From Lachnospiraceae bacterium (GTDB lineage Bacteria > Bacillota > Clostridia > Lachnospirales > Lachnospiraceae): 64,000 nt of DNA. Location of the stretch: assembly GCA_910573755.1 (NCBI GenBank), contig CAJTBO010000015.1, positions 1-64,000 on the forward strand, written 5' to 3'. Position 1 is the stretch's first letter. Each line of letters starts with the position of its first letter. This document shows positions 52,695-63,479 of the stretch, one piece after another. Below the pieces are notes generated by a model. It did no database searches, was not told where the DNA came from, and was given only the letters and a program-made list of their open reading frames with translations. The translations under genes and the position numbers were made by a program.

Positions 52695-53657
52695 ATGAAC
52701 TATTCTCAGTTTATTATAAAAGTAAAAGAAGGGCTCCAGGAAAGGCTGGGAGCGGAAGTGAAGGTGGAAGCAATCCATGTGCCGAAAAACAACGGCGTTG
52801 TATTGCAGGGGATCACAGTGCGCAGGCCGGAGGAAAAAGTCGTGCCGACGATCTATATGGAGAGATTTTACGAGGATTATCTGGAAGGAAGGGATATGGA
52901 CGACATTCTGGAAGAGTTTATGGAAATATATGAGGAGCAGGAGACTGCGCAGATGCCGGATTTCGCGTTCTATCAGGATTACGAAAAGGTAAAAAGGAGA
53001 CTGGCGCTGAAGCTTGTCAACAGGAAAAAAAATGCGGCGATGCTCGCGGAGATGCCGAGCAGGGACTTTCTGGATATGGCAGTTACCTTTTACTGCCTTG
53101 TGGACTGTCCGCAGACAGGAACGGCGGCAATACTGATCAAAAACACGCATATGGAAAAATGGGGGATCACGGTGGAACGGCTGTATGAGGACGCGCTGAA
53201 AAATGCGGAACGGATGCTGCCCGGCAGCATCAGGACGATGGAGGAGATGCTCTCGAGGCTGGTGCTGGAGGAGGATATCCCGGCCTGGGAATGGAAGGAA
53301 AAGGAACAGGAGGATTTCCCGATGCTGGACGGGTTTGCGGAGAAAAGGAAAGCGCAGGAGGGCATTCCGCTTTTCATTCTGACAAACAGCAGAAGGTATT
53401 TCGGGGCGGCGTGTATTTTATACCGGGGCCTTTTGGAGCGGTTCGCGGAAAAAACCGGGAAAAGTCTGTATATTCTGCCCAGTTCCATACATGAGGTGAT
53501 ATTGCTGCCGGAGGACTGTGTGAAGAAAGCGGATCATCTGATCCGGATGGTCAGCGAGGTAAACCGGACACAGCTGGAACCGGAAGAGGTGCTTTCCGAT
53601 GCGGTTTATTATTATGACCGGGAGAAGAGAGAGATCAGTATCTGTCACATAAAATAA
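52695..53657 (+). CDS. DUF5688-like protein
   Basis: A 320-residue soluble protein without signal or membrane segments. NNGVVLQGITVRRPEEKVVP and the VPTIYMERFYEDYLEG segment near the N-terminus, with ILPSSIHEVILLPEDCVKKA at the end, match a protein type common in Lachnospiraceae and annotated DUF5688. Function unknown; copies often occur in variable regions. GGAAAGAGAGG lies before ATG 52695. It stands alone between efp and a tRNA gene. Confidence 0.6.
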   Translation: MNYSQFIIKVKEGLQERLGAEVKVEAIHVPKNNGVVLQGITVRRPEEKVVPTIYMERFYEDYLEGRDMDDILEEFMEIYEEQETAQMPDFAFYQDYEKVKRRLALKLVNRKKNAAMLAEMPSRDFLDMAVTFYCLVDCPQTGTAAILIKNTHMEKWGITVERLYEDALKNAERMLPGSIRTMEEMLSRLVLEEDIPAWEWKEKEQEDFPMLDGFAEKRKAQEGIPLFILTNSRRYFGAACILYRGLLERFAEKTGKSLYILPSSIHEVILLPEDCVKKADHLIRMVSEVNRTQLEPEEVLSDAVYYYDREKREISICHIK

Positions 53658-53697
53658 AAAATTATAATATCTGGAAAATTTTTTATAGATAAAGGTC

Positions 53698-53726
53698 TGG
53701 ACAGATAGAAAAGGATATGGTATGAT
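53698..53726 (+). promoter_or_regulatory. Promoter of tRNA-Arg
   Basis: TGGACA (53698-53703), 17-bp spacer, TATGAT (53721-53726), 51 bases before the tRNA. Confidence 0.55.
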
Positions 53727-53777
53727 AACAAACGTGATGTAACAATTTCGTAATATTTGGATAGCATACCATTCCAT

Positions 53778-53849
53778 GCACCCGTAGTCTAACGGATAGA
53801 ACGAAGGCCTCCGACGCCTTTAATGCAGGTTCGATTCCTGTCGGGTGCA
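53778..53849 (+). tRNA. tRNA-Arg (anticodon CCG)
   Basis: The acceptor stem GCACCCG pairs with CGGGTGC. The anticodon stem AAGGC/GCCTT closes the loop CTCCGAC, giving anticodon CCG for codon CGG. The T arm is GCAGG-TTCGATT-CCTGT. The 3' CCA is not encoded. No integrated element is seen at this tRNA. Confidence 0.93.
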
Positions 53850-53878
53850 TTTTGTTATGAATTCTATCAAACCGCTTG

Positions 53879-53908
53879 ACAAGAGGTAAGTTTACTTGCC
53901 TCTTGTTT
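53879..53908 (+). terminator. Terminator after tRNA-Arg
   Basis: ACAAGAGGTAAG (53879-53890) pairs with CTTGCCTCTTGT (53895-53906), with one G-U, a four-base loop and a short T tail. Confidence 0.7.
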
Positions 53909-53980
53909 GAGCATTTAAGCCGGAGAAAGCCTTCCGGGTTGTGTTTGGCCGGATGAAGGCAGTTTAAAGGGAGTTTTTAT

Positions 53981-55288
53981 ATGGCAGAAAAAAGAAAAGG
54001 AAGAACGAATGAGGAGAGGATGAGTATCAGGGAACTGGCGGAAAGACTGAAGGATACGGTCGCGGAGAACCGGAAGGTCGTACTGCCCATCGTGCTGGTT
54101 GTGGCTATTTTGATCACGATGGGGATCGGCATATCGGCAAACCGGAAGAAACAGCAGCAGGAGGAAGTGCAGACGAATGCGCAGCCGGGACAGGAAGAGA
54201 CGGCAAAGGTGCAGGAAGGGCTGGCGGTGCCGGAGACCGGGCTTGAGGAGAACGCCTATCCGGAGATCAATGAACTGATCATGAAATATTATAAGGCGAT
54301 GGAAGAGAACGATACGGATGCGCTCACCGAGATCATAAGCCCTCTGACGGAAGCCGTGCTGATCCGTTTTACGGAATGGGCAAAGCACACCGAGGCGTGT
54401 CCCGCCGTGAATATCTATACGAAACCGGGTCCCCGTGAAGATTCCTATATTGCGTATGTTGTGGCGGATATCCAGATCGTGGGGTATGAAGGGACTGTTC
54501 CGGGGATGGCAAGTTTCTTTATCTGTAAGAACGATGCCGGAAATTATTATATTAATATGGAGGAAGAGATCGACAAGGAGGAAGCGGATTATATTGAAGC
54601 ACTGAATTTTCAGGACGATGTGAAGGATCTCAGCAATAAAGTATCGGTGGATTTTAACCAGCTGATGCAGAGCGGCTCCGAGGCGGCGCAGACCTTTCTG
54701 AAGGTGGAGGAATCCATTACGAAGGGCATTCAGGAGGCGTTGCTTGTCGGTCAGGAGGCGGAACAGGCGGAGGAAGCCGTTGCTGAGGAAGGAACGGAAC
54801 AGGAAGAGACGCCCCAGACGGCGGCCGGAAAGAAGGCGAAAGCCCTGGATGTGGTGAATATGAGAAGTTCCGACAGTGAGAAGGCGGACAAACTGGGAAA
54901 AGCCGAGATCGGCGATGTGTTTGATGTGCTGGAGGAACGTGCCAACGGATGGACGAAACTCTCCAACGGCACACAGGAATTTTACATCAAGTCCCAGTAT
55001 CTGGAAATTATCAGCGAGGAGTCCGCGGAAGCATCTCAGTCCGAAGAGACGCAGACTCCGGAACAGCAGGAGGCGCCTGCTGCAGTGGATACATCTCTTG
55101 GCAGCAACGGTTATGTGACGGCAAAGACAACGGTGAATGTCAGAAAGAGCGCCAGCGAAAACGGAGAGAGACTGGGGACGATCTATATGGGAGAGAGGCT
55201 GGAGCTGGTGATGAATCAGGCGGACGGCTGGTGCAAGGTGAAATATCAGGGCCAGACTGCTTATGTGAAGAGTGAGTTTATGGAGTGA
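53981..55288 (+). CDS. Membrane-anchored protein with two SH3b domains
   Basis: A 435-residue surface protein: cytosolic head (1-37), one membrane helix (about 38-52, VVLPIVLVVAILITMGIGI), an Gln/Glu-rich linker, a central alpha/beta domain (about 88-240) and two bacterial SH3 domains (about 285-345, ALDVVNMRSSDSEKADKLGK; and about 372-435, TTVNVRKSASENGERLGTIY). SH3b domains usually bind cell-wall peptides. No enzymatic domain is seen, so a wall-binding or sensing role is inferred. Confidence 0.8.
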   Translation: MAEKRKGRTNEERMSIRELAERLKDTVAENRKVVLPIVLVVAILITMGIGISANRKKQQQEEVQTNAQPGQEETAKVQEGLAVPETGLEENAYPEINELIMKYYKAMEENDTDALTEIISPLTEAVLIRFTEWAKHTEACPAVNIYTKPGPREDSYIAYVVADIQIVGYEGTVPGMASFFICKNDAGNYYINMEEEIDKEEADYIEALNFQDDVKDLSNKVSVDFNQLMQSGSEAAQTFLKVEESITKGIQEALLVGQEAEQAEEAVAEEGTEQEETPQTAAGKKAKALDVVNMRSSDSEKADKLGKAEIGDVFDVLEERANGWTKLSNGTQEFYIKSQYLEIISEESAEASQSEETQTPEQQEAPAAVDTSLGSNGYVTAKTTVNVRKSASENGERLGTIYMGERLELVMNQADGWCKVKYQGQTAYVKSEFME

Positions 55289-55629
55289 GCAGAGGCGGGC
55301 GGGAGACGGCTTGACGGCTTTATGATCTGCTGTTTCCGGATCCCGGAACGGAATGAACGGATATCCTGCTGAGGAGGGAAAAGGGAACGGAATCCGGCAG
55401 CTTTCCGCCGGGGAAGGAAGAGGGAACAGAATAATACGGCTTCCTGCCGGGGCGGAGATCCGGTTGGAATATAGAGATTTACAAAAGAGTATCGCATAAA
55501 ACATGCGATGCTTTTTTTGTTACAAATATAGAAATTTTTTGAATAAATTTATATGGGGAGTCCATACTGTATAGTGGACAGGTAGGATATTGGCAAAGAT
55601 CCTGAAAAACATGTGAAAAGGAGAGATAA
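55289..55629. other. Intergenic region with terminator
   Basis: Positions 55289-55480 show no feature. AGTATCGCAT (55488-55497) pairs with ATGCGATGCT (55503-55512), followed by a T-run, forming a terminator for the SH3 gene. GTCCA and TGGAC at 55559-55579 are a weak inverted repeat near the likely promoter of the next gene. Confidence 0.6.
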
Positions 55630-56061
55630 ATGAAAAGGGAAGATATTAAATTGTACCACCATATACAGAGAAATACGCAGCTTGCGATGAATGCGCTGGA
55701 TGCGGTGACGGAGCGGGTCTACGACAAAGATCTGTCTGTGGAGATGTCCCGGGAATTTATTACCTTTGCGGATATTCATAACAGGGCGCTGAAAGAACTG
55801 ACGAAGGAGAGGGAGGAGGGGTACCGTAACTCTCAGGTGCAGGAGGTTTTACAGAGAAGCGGCCTGCAGATGAGCACCCTGCTGGATTCAAGCACCAGCC
55901 ATGTGGCGGACGTGCTGTTTCAGGAAAACAGCAGAGGGGTGACGGATATCTGGAAAAAGATGAAGATGTATGAGAGCGCCGGGAAGGAATGTATGGAACT
56001 GGCGGAGGAACTGGCGGGATTTGAGGAAAAAAATATGGAGAGGCTGAAAAAATATCTGTAA
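55630..56061 (+). CDS. Small all-helical cytosolic protein
   Basis: A 143-residue protein predicted as mostly helix, with no signal peptide or Cys motifs. KREDIKLYHHIQRNTQLAMN opens it and DIHNRALKELTKEREEGYRN follows; a four-helix-bundle fold is plausible, but no ligand set of ferritin type is evident. Family not recognised. AAGGAGAG precedes ATG 55630. Confidence 0.6.
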   Translation: MKREDIKLYHHIQRNTQLAMNALDAVTERVYDKDLSVEMSREFITFADIHNRALKELTKEREEGYRNSQVQEVLQRSGLQMSTLLDSSTSHVADVLFQENSRGVTDIWKKMKMYESAGKECMELAEELAGFEEKNMERLKKYL

Positions 56062-56260
56062 TGAACTTTTTCGGGCGATCCGGCATCTTCTTTATAGCGG
56101 GGATGTTGTTCAAAGTGATGCAGCGAAAGGGGACTGACGGCGGCAAGATGCCGGTGAAGCGGCGGAGGCCTCTTTGGCAGACGGTTTTTCGGTTGGGGAA
56201 AAGACAGATTCTGTAACAGTGAAGCCAGGGCTGAACCGTTACGTTTGAAAGGAGTGCAGG

Positions 56261-56725
56261 ATGAGCAGAAGAAGAAGGAAAAAGAAAAAAGGCACAGGTA
56301 TGGTCCTGTTTTTGAGCGTGGTGATACTGGCCGGGGGCGTAACGCTCTTTAGCCTGACCAATGAAACCTTTGCGGCGAAGTTAAAGAGCATGACGACGGA
56401 TAAGGTGAAGGAGAAGGCTGAGGAAGAGATTCTGGAAAAAGCGCTGGAGCAGGTGCTCGAGAGCACAGGAGATCCGGAGGCGGCGGATAAGGCAAAGGAG
56501 ATCCTTGAGAGTTTTGACGAAGAGGACCGGCAGGAAGCAAAAGAGATGATCGGGAAATATGTGAATAAAGATACCATATCGGATGTGACGGATATGATAA
56601 GCGACGGCCTGAACGGGGAAACCGTTTCGGAGATGAAGGAGTATTTAAAGGAGAGCATATCGGAGGAAGATCAGGCAAAGCTGGAGGAACTGTACCGGAA
56701 ATACGGACAGAATTTTGCGGAGTGA
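56261..56725 (+). CDS. Small membrane-anchored helical protein
   Basis: A 154-residue protein with a strongly basic start (MSRRRRKKKKG), one hydrophobic helix (about 13-31, GMVLFLSVVILAGGVTLFSL) and an extracytoplasmic, charged, helical remainder containing ISDVTDMISDGLNGETVSEM. It may be secreted or single-span anchored. No family recognised. AAAGGAG precedes ATG 56261. Confidence 0.6.
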   Translation: MSRRRRKKKKGTGMVLFLSVVILAGGVTLFSLTNETFAAKLKSMTTDKVKEKAEEEILEKALEQVLESTGDPEAADKAKEILESFDEEDRQEAKEMIGKYVNKDTISDVTDMISDGLNGETVSEMKEYLKESISEEDQAKLEELYRKYGQNFAE

Positions 56726-56791
56726 TCCCGTGTTTGTAAAAAATATACAAAAATCTGCTGAAAATTTGTATGTTTCTACAGAAAAAAACTC

Positions 56792-56820
56792 TTGTATCAT
56801 TTTCGGGAACGTAATATAAT
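56792..56820 (+). promoter_or_regulatory. gdhA promoter
   Basis: TTGTAT (56792-56797), 17-bp spacer, TATAAT (56815-56820). The expected RNA start is near 56827, 110 bases before the gdhA ATG. Confidence 0.75.
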
Positions 56821-56830
56821 AATTTGTGGA

Positions 56831-56893
56831 CAAAGGCGTCTGAAAAGCAGAAGGCGCAGATTCTTCTGCTTTATTTTTTGCCTTTGTTTTTTT
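56831..56893 (+). promoter_or_regulatory. Nested terminator/attenuator in the gdhA leader
   Basis: Inner hairpin AAAGCAGAAG (56844-56853)/CTTCTGCTTT (56863-56872) is followed by A then TTTTTT. Outer stem CAAAGGC (56831-56837)/GCCTTTG (56880-56886) is followed by seven T residues. Both lie downstream of the promoter and upstream of gdhA, so transcripts must read through or be relieved by an antitermination factor or RNA switch. Confidence 0.65.
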
Positions 56894-56921
56894 ATTCTAA
56901 GGGATATATTTATTTTATTAA

Positions 56922-58271
<1,350 letters not shown>

Positions 58272-58315
58272 AAGAGCAGCGGAAGCATAAAAATATACCT
58301 ATCAATTAAATTTTG

Positions 58316-58355
58316 ATCCACAGGCAGACGAATGCAGTTTGCCTGTGGATTTTTT
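58316..58355 (+). terminator. Terminator after gdhA
   Basis: ATCCACAGGCA (58316-58326) pairs with TGCCTGTGGAT (58340-58350), followed by five more T residues. Confidence 0.85.
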
Positions 58356-58460
58356 GCGCGATTAGTGTTATAGTAGGGGGTGGCAAAGAAATTTGCGGTC
58401 GGAATAAAAAAAGAAGACGGATAGAAATGCAGCGGGGTCTTCGGGAGGCAGAAGAAAGAA

Positions 58461-59858
58461 ATGAGTATCATGTCGCAGAAAAACAAGGTAAAGGGCCTGC
58501 AGATTATTATTGTGGGCTGCGGCAAGGTGGGAAGGACGCTGGTGGAACAGTTGTCCAAAGAAGGCAACGATATAACGATCGTGGACAAAGACGCGGAGAA
58601 GGTGCAGACGATCAGCGGTCTTTATGATGTGATGGGAGTGACCGGGAACGGCGCCAGTTACAGCGTCCAGATGGACGCGGGGATCGAGAATGCGGATCTG
58701 ATCATCGCGGTGACGGACTCGGATGAGCTGAATCTGCTGTGCTGTACGGTGGCGAAGAGGGTGGGAAACTGCGCAGCCATCGCCCGGGTGCGGACGCCGG
58801 ATTACAGTATGGAGGCGGGTTATCTGCGGGATAAGCTGGGGCTTGCCATGATCATCAATCCGGAAATGGAAGCCTCGAGGGTGGCGGCGCGGATCTTATA
58901 TGCGCCGACAGCGCTGGAAGTCAACGCTTTTGCCCACGGACAGGCGGAGATGATCAAGATTAAGGTGCCGGAGAGCAATATGCTGGCGGGTATGAAGATC
59001 GCCCGGGTGGGAAAAGAAGTCGACAATATAGACAAGATACTGATCTGCGCCGTGGAGCGCGGGGAGGAAGTCTATATTCCGTCGGGGGATTTCAAGATAG
59101 AGGCGGGGGACATCATATCCTTTGTGACTTCCAGAACACAGGCAAGGGCTTTTCTGCAGCGGATCGGTTTTAAGACCAATCAGGTGAAGGACTGCATGAT
59201 CATCGGCGGCGGTAAGGCGGCGTATTATCTGGCAAGGCAGCTTCTGAATATGGGAATCTCCGTGAAGATCATTGAGAATGACCGGAAAAGATGCGAGGAA
59301 CTCAGCGTTTTACTGCCCAAAGCGGTGGTCATCAACGGAAACGGGACGGATGAGGAACTGCTGAAGGAGGAGGGCATTACCCGGACCGAGGCTTTTGTTC
59401 CGCTGACAGGCATCGATGAGGAAAATATCATGCTGACCCTGTATGCCAGACAGGTGTCCAACGCGAAGGTGATCACAAAGATCAACCGGATCGCTTTCCG
59501 GGAGGTGATCGGTTCACTGGATCTGGGCAGCGTGATCTATCCGAGATATATTACATCCGAGGCGATCATCGCCTATGTCCGCGCGAAAAAGGACTCGATG
59601 GACAGCAATATCGAGACGCTTTACCATATGTTCAATTCCAGGGTGGAGGCCATTGAGTTCAGGGTGCGTAAAGAGTCGGCGGTGACGGGTGTCCCGCTGA
59701 TGAAGCTGTCCCTGAAAAAGAATCTGCTGATCTCGTTCATCAACCGGAACAATGATATTATCATTCCCAGCGGGCATGATACCATTGAGGTGGGAGACAC
59801 GGTGATGATCGTAACAACACATACGGGTTTCAACGATCTGCAGGATATTCTGAAGTAG
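58461..59858 (+). CDS. trkA: Trk system potassium regulator TrkA
   Basis: A 465-residue cytosolic gating subunit of two tandem RCK halves, each a Rossmann fold plus C-terminal ligand lobe. The loops are IIVGCGKVGRTLVEQL (about 16-31) and IIGGGKAAYYLARQLL (about 248-263), the second having a divergent glycine pattern. Binds NAD(H)/ATP and controls the TrkH channel. GGAGG lies rather far upstream of ATG 58461. trkH follows after 10 bases. Confidence 0.92.
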   Translation: MSIMSQKNKVKGLQIIIVGCGKVGRTLVEQLSKEGNDITIVDKDAEKVQTISGLYDVMGVTGNGASYSVQMDAGIENADLIIAVTDSDELNLLCCTVAKRVGNCAAIARVRTPDYSMEAGYLRDKLGLAMIINPEMEASRVAARILYAPTALEVNAFAHGQAEMIKIKVPESNMLAGMKIARVGKEVDNIDKILICAVERGEEVYIPSGDFKIEAGDIISFVTSRTQARAFLQRIGFKTNQVKDCMIIGGGKAAYYLARQLLNMGISVKIIENDRKRCEELSVLLPKAVVINGNGTDEELLKEEGITRTEAFVPLTGIDEENIMLTLYARQVSNAKVITKINRIAFREVIGSLDLGSVIYPRYITSEAIIAYVRAKKDSMDSNIETLYHMFNSRVEAIEFRVRKESAVTGVPLMKLSLKKNLLISFINRNNDIIIPSGHDTIEVGDTVMIVTTHTGFNDLQDILK

Positions 59859-59868
59859 CGGGGGCATC

Positions 59869-61395
59869 ATGAACAGTTCAATTATTCGATATATTCTGGG
59901 AAGTGTGTTAAAAATAGAGGCGGTCCTTTTACTGCTGCCCTGTATTGTATCTGTATGTTACAGGGAAACGGCGGGGCTGTCCTATCTTCTGGTGTCGGCT
60001 GCCTGTCTGGTCCTGGGGCTTGCGATGACCTTCAAAAAACCGAAGGACACGGTTTATTATTTGAAGGAAGGCTGTGTCACGACGGCGCTGAGCTGGATAT
60101 TTTTAAGTTTTTTCGGGGCCCTTCCCTTTTGGATATCCGGGGAGATCCCGTCATTGACAGACGCCCTGTTTGAGACGGTTTCCGGTTTTACGACGACAGG
60201 GGCGAGTATTTTGGAGGATGTGGAGGTGCTTTCCCATACGGCGCTTTTCTGGCGCAGTTTTACCCACTGGATCGGAGGAATGGGCGTGCTGGTGTTTCTT
60301 CTTGCCATTATTTCCTTGAACGGCGGCTCTCAGGTAAACCTGCTGCGGGCGGAGAGCCCGGGACCCTCTGTGGGAAAGCTGGTGCCGAAGATGAAGCATA
60401 CCGCCAGGATCCTGTATCTGATCTATCTGGGGCTGACGGCGATAGAAGTCATTCTGCTGCTGGCCGGGCGGATGCCGCTGTTTGATGCGCTGACCACCAG
60501 TTTCGGGACGGCGGGAACCGGCGGCTTCGGCATTAAGGAGGACAGTATCGGCGGCTATTCCCCGTACCTGCAGTGGATCGTGACCATTTTTATGATCGCC
60601 TTCGGCGTGAATTTCAACGCTTACTATTTTATATTGTTCCACAATGTGAAAAAGGCGCTTCATATGGAAGAAGTGCGCTGTTATCTGGGGATTATTGCGG
60701 CGGCGATCGCCGTTTTGATGGCGGATACCATAAAGATCTACGGAAGCTTTTTTACCGCGCTGCGGCATTCCGCCTTTCAGGTGGGTTCCATTATCACCAC
60801 CACCGGTTTTTCCACGGCGGATTTTGATCTCTGGTCCCAGACCAGCAAGACGGTGCTGGTGCTGCTGATGTTTATCGGCGCCTGCGCGGGCAGTACCGGG
60901 GGCGGCATCAAGGTGTCCCGGTTTGTGATCCTGATCAAGACGATCGGGAAGGAACTGAATTCCTATATCCACCCCAGAAGCATCAAGAAGATCACCTTTG
61001 ACGACAGACCGCTGGAACATGAGGTGATGCGTTCTACGAATGTTTATTTCGTAACATTTGTTATTTTATTTTCCTTTTCCGTCCTGCTCGTATCAATAGA
61101 GGGGTGGGACATGACAACGAGTTTTACGGCGGTGGCGGCAACTATAAACAATATCGGGCCGGGACTGGAACTGGTAGGGCCGAGCAGGAACTTCGCATTT
61201 TTTTCTCCCGTGTCCAAGTATGTGCTGATCTTTGATATGCTGGCGGGGCGTCTGGAGCTGTTTCCGCTGCTGATCCTGTTCCATCCGGCTATCTGGAAGG
61301 ATATGTATGCGCATAAGAGCGCGATGAGAAGACTGAAAGCAAGAAGGCAGAAAAAAAATGGAGAGACGGAAAACAAAACGTTACGGCGTAAATAA
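59869..61395 (+). CDS. trkH: Trk potassium uptake protein TrkH
   Basis: A 508-residue pore subunit with four M1-P-M2-like repeats. Selectivity-filter segments are FTTTGASI, FGTAGTGGFGI, ITTTGFSTADF and INNIGPGLEL. Residues FRSFTHWIGGMGVLVF and ACAGSTGGGIKVSRFVIL are typical of TrkH. It follows trkA closely and its 3' end overlaps the start of the ktrB-like gene by 38 bases. Confidence 0.92.
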   Translation: MNSSIIRYILGSVLKIEAVLLLLPCIVSVCYRETAGLSYLLVSAACLVLGLAMTFKKPKDTVYYLKEGCVTTALSWIFLSFFGALPFWISGEIPSLTDALFETVSGFTTTGASILEDVEVLSHTALFWRSFTHWIGGMGVLVFLLAIISLNGGSQVNLLRAESPGPSVGKLVPKMKHTARILYLIYLGLTAIEVILLLAGRMPLFDALTTSFGTAGTGGFGIKEDSIGGYSPYLQWIVTIFMIAFGVNFNAYYFILFHNVKKALHMEEVRCYLGIIAAAIAVLMADTIKIYGSFFTALRHSAFQVGSIITTTGFSTADFDLWSQTSKTVLVLLMFIGACAGSTGGGIKVSRFVILIKTIGKELNSYIHPRSIKKITFDDRPLEHEVMRSTNVYFVTFVILFSFSVLLVSIEGWDMTTSFTAVAATINNIGPGLELVGPSRNFAFFSPVSKYVLIFDMLAGRLELFPLLILFHPAIWKDMYAHKSAMRRLKARRQKKNGETENKTLRRK

Positions 61396-62707
61396 AACAA
61401 GAACGATCGCGCTGAATTTTATGGCGATCATTTTCATAGGCGCCTGCCTTCTGACGCTGCCTGTTTCTTCGAGAAGCGGACAGTGGACGGATTTTATGAC
61501 GGCGCTGTTTACCGCCACCAGTGCTTCCTGCGTGACAGGGCTTGTGCTGGTGGATACGTTCAGCCACTGGTCGGTTTTCGGGCAGATCCTGATCCTGATC
61601 CTGATCCAGATCGGCGGCCTGGGGACCATAGCCATCCGGATCCTGGTGGCGACGTTTCTGCGGCGCAATATCACGCTGAAATCAAGAAACCTGCTGCAGG
61701 AGTCCATCAACAGCCTGCAGATCGGCGGTATCGTGAGGCTGATCCGGCAGGCGCTGTTCGGCACGCTCTTTTTTGAGGGGGCGGGCGCTTTTGTGATGGC
61801 GTTTTATTTTGTGCCGAGGCTGGGATGGTACAGAGGGATCTATTACAGTATCTTTCATGCGGTCTCCGCTTTCTGTAATGCGGGATTCGACCTGATGGGC
61901 TATCAGGGGGAATATGTGTCCTTTGTCTCGGCGGTGGACCATCCGCTGATCAATATACCGATCATGCTGCTGATCATAATCGGCGGTCTCGGGTTTATCG
62001 TCTGGATGGATGTGTGGAAACAGAAGTTTTGTTTCAGAAAATACCAGTTTCATACAAAACTGGTGCTGACAACGACAGCAGTGCTTGTTTTCGGCGGTGC
62101 GGTGGTCTTCTGGCTCTTGGAATCGGAGGCCTCGATGGCGGGGCTTTCCGTGAAGGGAAAGGTGTACGCTTCTCTGTTTGCCTCGGTGACGGCACGTACA
62201 GCCGGATTTAATACGGTGGATACGGCGCTGATGTCGGAGGGCGGGAAGCTGTTTAACACAATCCTGATGTTTATCGGCGGCAGCCCCGGCTCCACGGCGG
62301 GCGGCATCAAGACTACGTCCGCTGCGGTGATCTTTTTCTATATGCTGGCATATCTGCGGGGGAAGCACGGGGCGGAGGTGTTCGGCAGGCGGATCAGCGA
62401 TGAGACGGTCCGGAAAGCGATAACGGTTTTTGTGCTGAACCTGTTTCTTGCGCTGAGCGCGATCCTGATCATAAACGGCGTGGAAAAGCTGCCTATGCTG
62501 GATCTGGTGTTTGAGTCCTTTTCAGCGATCGGGACCGTGGGGATGAGCACCGGCCTTACAAGGGATCTGGGAACGGTGGGACGCATCCTGATCATGATAC
62601 TGATGTTTCTCGGAAGAGTGGGCAGTATGTCTTTTGCGTTCTCCTTCTATGAGAGAAAGCCGGTGCCGAAGGTGCAGCTGCCGGAGGTGGAGGTGCCTGT
62701 CGGGTGA
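61358..62707 (+). CDS. ktrB: Ktr-type potassium uptake pore KtrB
   Basis: A 449-residue SKT-family pore, shorter than TrkH and lacking its N-terminal extra helices, as in KtrB. Filter segments are TSASCVTGLVL, SAFCNAGFDL, TARTAGFNTVD and AIGTVGMSTGL; GGSPGSTAGGIKTTS resembles the family loop. It begins inside trkH in another frame, so expression is coupled. Works with the separate small RCK protein encoded next. Confidence 0.88.
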   Translation: MERRKTKRYGVNKTRTIALNFMAIIFIGACLLTLPVSSRSGQWTDFMTALFTATSASCVTGLVLVDTFSHWSVFGQILILILIQIGGLGTIAIRILVATFLRRNITLKSRNLLQESINSLQIGGIVRLIRQALFGTLFFEGAGAFVMAFYFVPRLGWYRGIYYSIFHAVSAFCNAGFDLMGYQGEYVSFVSAVDHPLINIPIMLLIIIGGLGFIVWMDVWKQKFCFRKYQFHTKLVLTTTAVLVFGGAVVFWLLESEASMAGLSVKGKVYASLFASVTARTAGFNTVDTALMSEGGKLFNTILMFIGGSPGSTAGGIKTTSAAVIFFYMLAYLRGKHGAEVFGRRISDETVRKAITVFVLNLFLALSAILIINGVEKLPMLDLVFESFSAIGTVGMSTGLTRDLGTVGRILIMILMFLGRVGSMSFAFSFYERKPVPKVQLPEVEVPVG

Positions 62708-62800
62708 GAGGGTTTTTTGTGAAGGACGGCAGTATTGGAGACAGATGAGGAATAGAACAGATATAATAAAACGGTTTGAAATAAAGTAAGGAGTACGGCT

Positions 62801-63457
62801 ATGAAATCAATTTTAATAATCGGGATGGGAAAGTTTGGGCATCATTTATGCCAGAATCTGGTGGATCTGGGGAATGAAGTGATGATCGTGGATACGAATC
62901 AGGCGGTGATGGACGATCTGATCCCCTTTGTGACAAGCGCGAAGATAGGGGACTGTACGAGCCCGGATGTGTTAAAGAGCCTGGGGGTGGGGAATTTTGA
63001 TATCTGCTTTGTCTGTATCGGCACGAATTTCCAGAGTTCCCTCGAGATCACAAGCCAGCTTAAGGAGATGGGGGCGAAATACGTGGTCAGCAAGGCGAAC
63101 CGGGATATCCATGCAAAGTTCCTGCTCCGGAACGGCGCGGATGAGGTGATCTATCCCGACCGTGACATCGCGGAGAAGGCGGCGATGAAGTTCAGTGCCA
63201 ACCATGTGTTTGATTATATTGAATTGACACCGGAATATTCAATCTTCGAGATTCCGACGATCCAGGCATGGCACGGAAAGACCATTCTGGAAGTGAACTG
63301 CCGGGCGAAATATCATATCAATATCATCGGGGTTAAGGCGCAGGGGAGAACAAGCCTTCTGCCGGGGCCCGATTATGTGTTTGATAAGGATGTACATCTG
63401 CTGGTGCTTGGACACAACAAGGATGTGGACAGACTGCTGAAAAAAATCAGGGATTAA
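62801..63457 (+). CDS. ktrA: Ktr-type RCK regulatory protein KtrA
   Basis: A 218-residue protein with one RCK_N domain (IIGMGKFGHHLCQNL, about 6-20; DTNQ binds ribose) and one RCK_C lobe (about 140-218). Single-RCK proteins gate KtrB. AAGGAG precedes ATG 62801. Together with ktrB it forms a second potassium system right after trkA-trkH. Confidence 0.9.
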   Translation: MKSILIIGMGKFGHHLCQNLVDLGNEVMIVDTNQAVMDDLIPFVTSAKIGDCTSPDVLKSLGVGNFDICFVCIGTNFQSSLEITSQLKEMGAKYVVSKANRDIHAKFLLRNGADEVIYPDRDIAEKAAMKFSANHVFDYIELTPEYSIFEIPTIQAWHGKTILEVNCRAKYHINIIGVKAQGRTSLLPGPDYVFDKDVHLLVLGHNKDVDRLLKKIRD

Positions 63458-63479
63458 TATGGAAATGAGGGAAAACAGG

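Noticed and set aside
53778-53849. tRNA-Arg as an attachment site for an element
   Set aside because: No integrase or repeat of the tRNA 3' end is seen nearby.
53915-55504. 529-codon minus-strand ORF
   Set aside because: Antisense to the SH3-domain gene; Leu/His/Arg-rich shadow without recognisable domains.
60151-61020. 289-codon minus-strand ORF
   Set aside because: Antisense shadow of trkH; composition rich in Gln/His/Arg.
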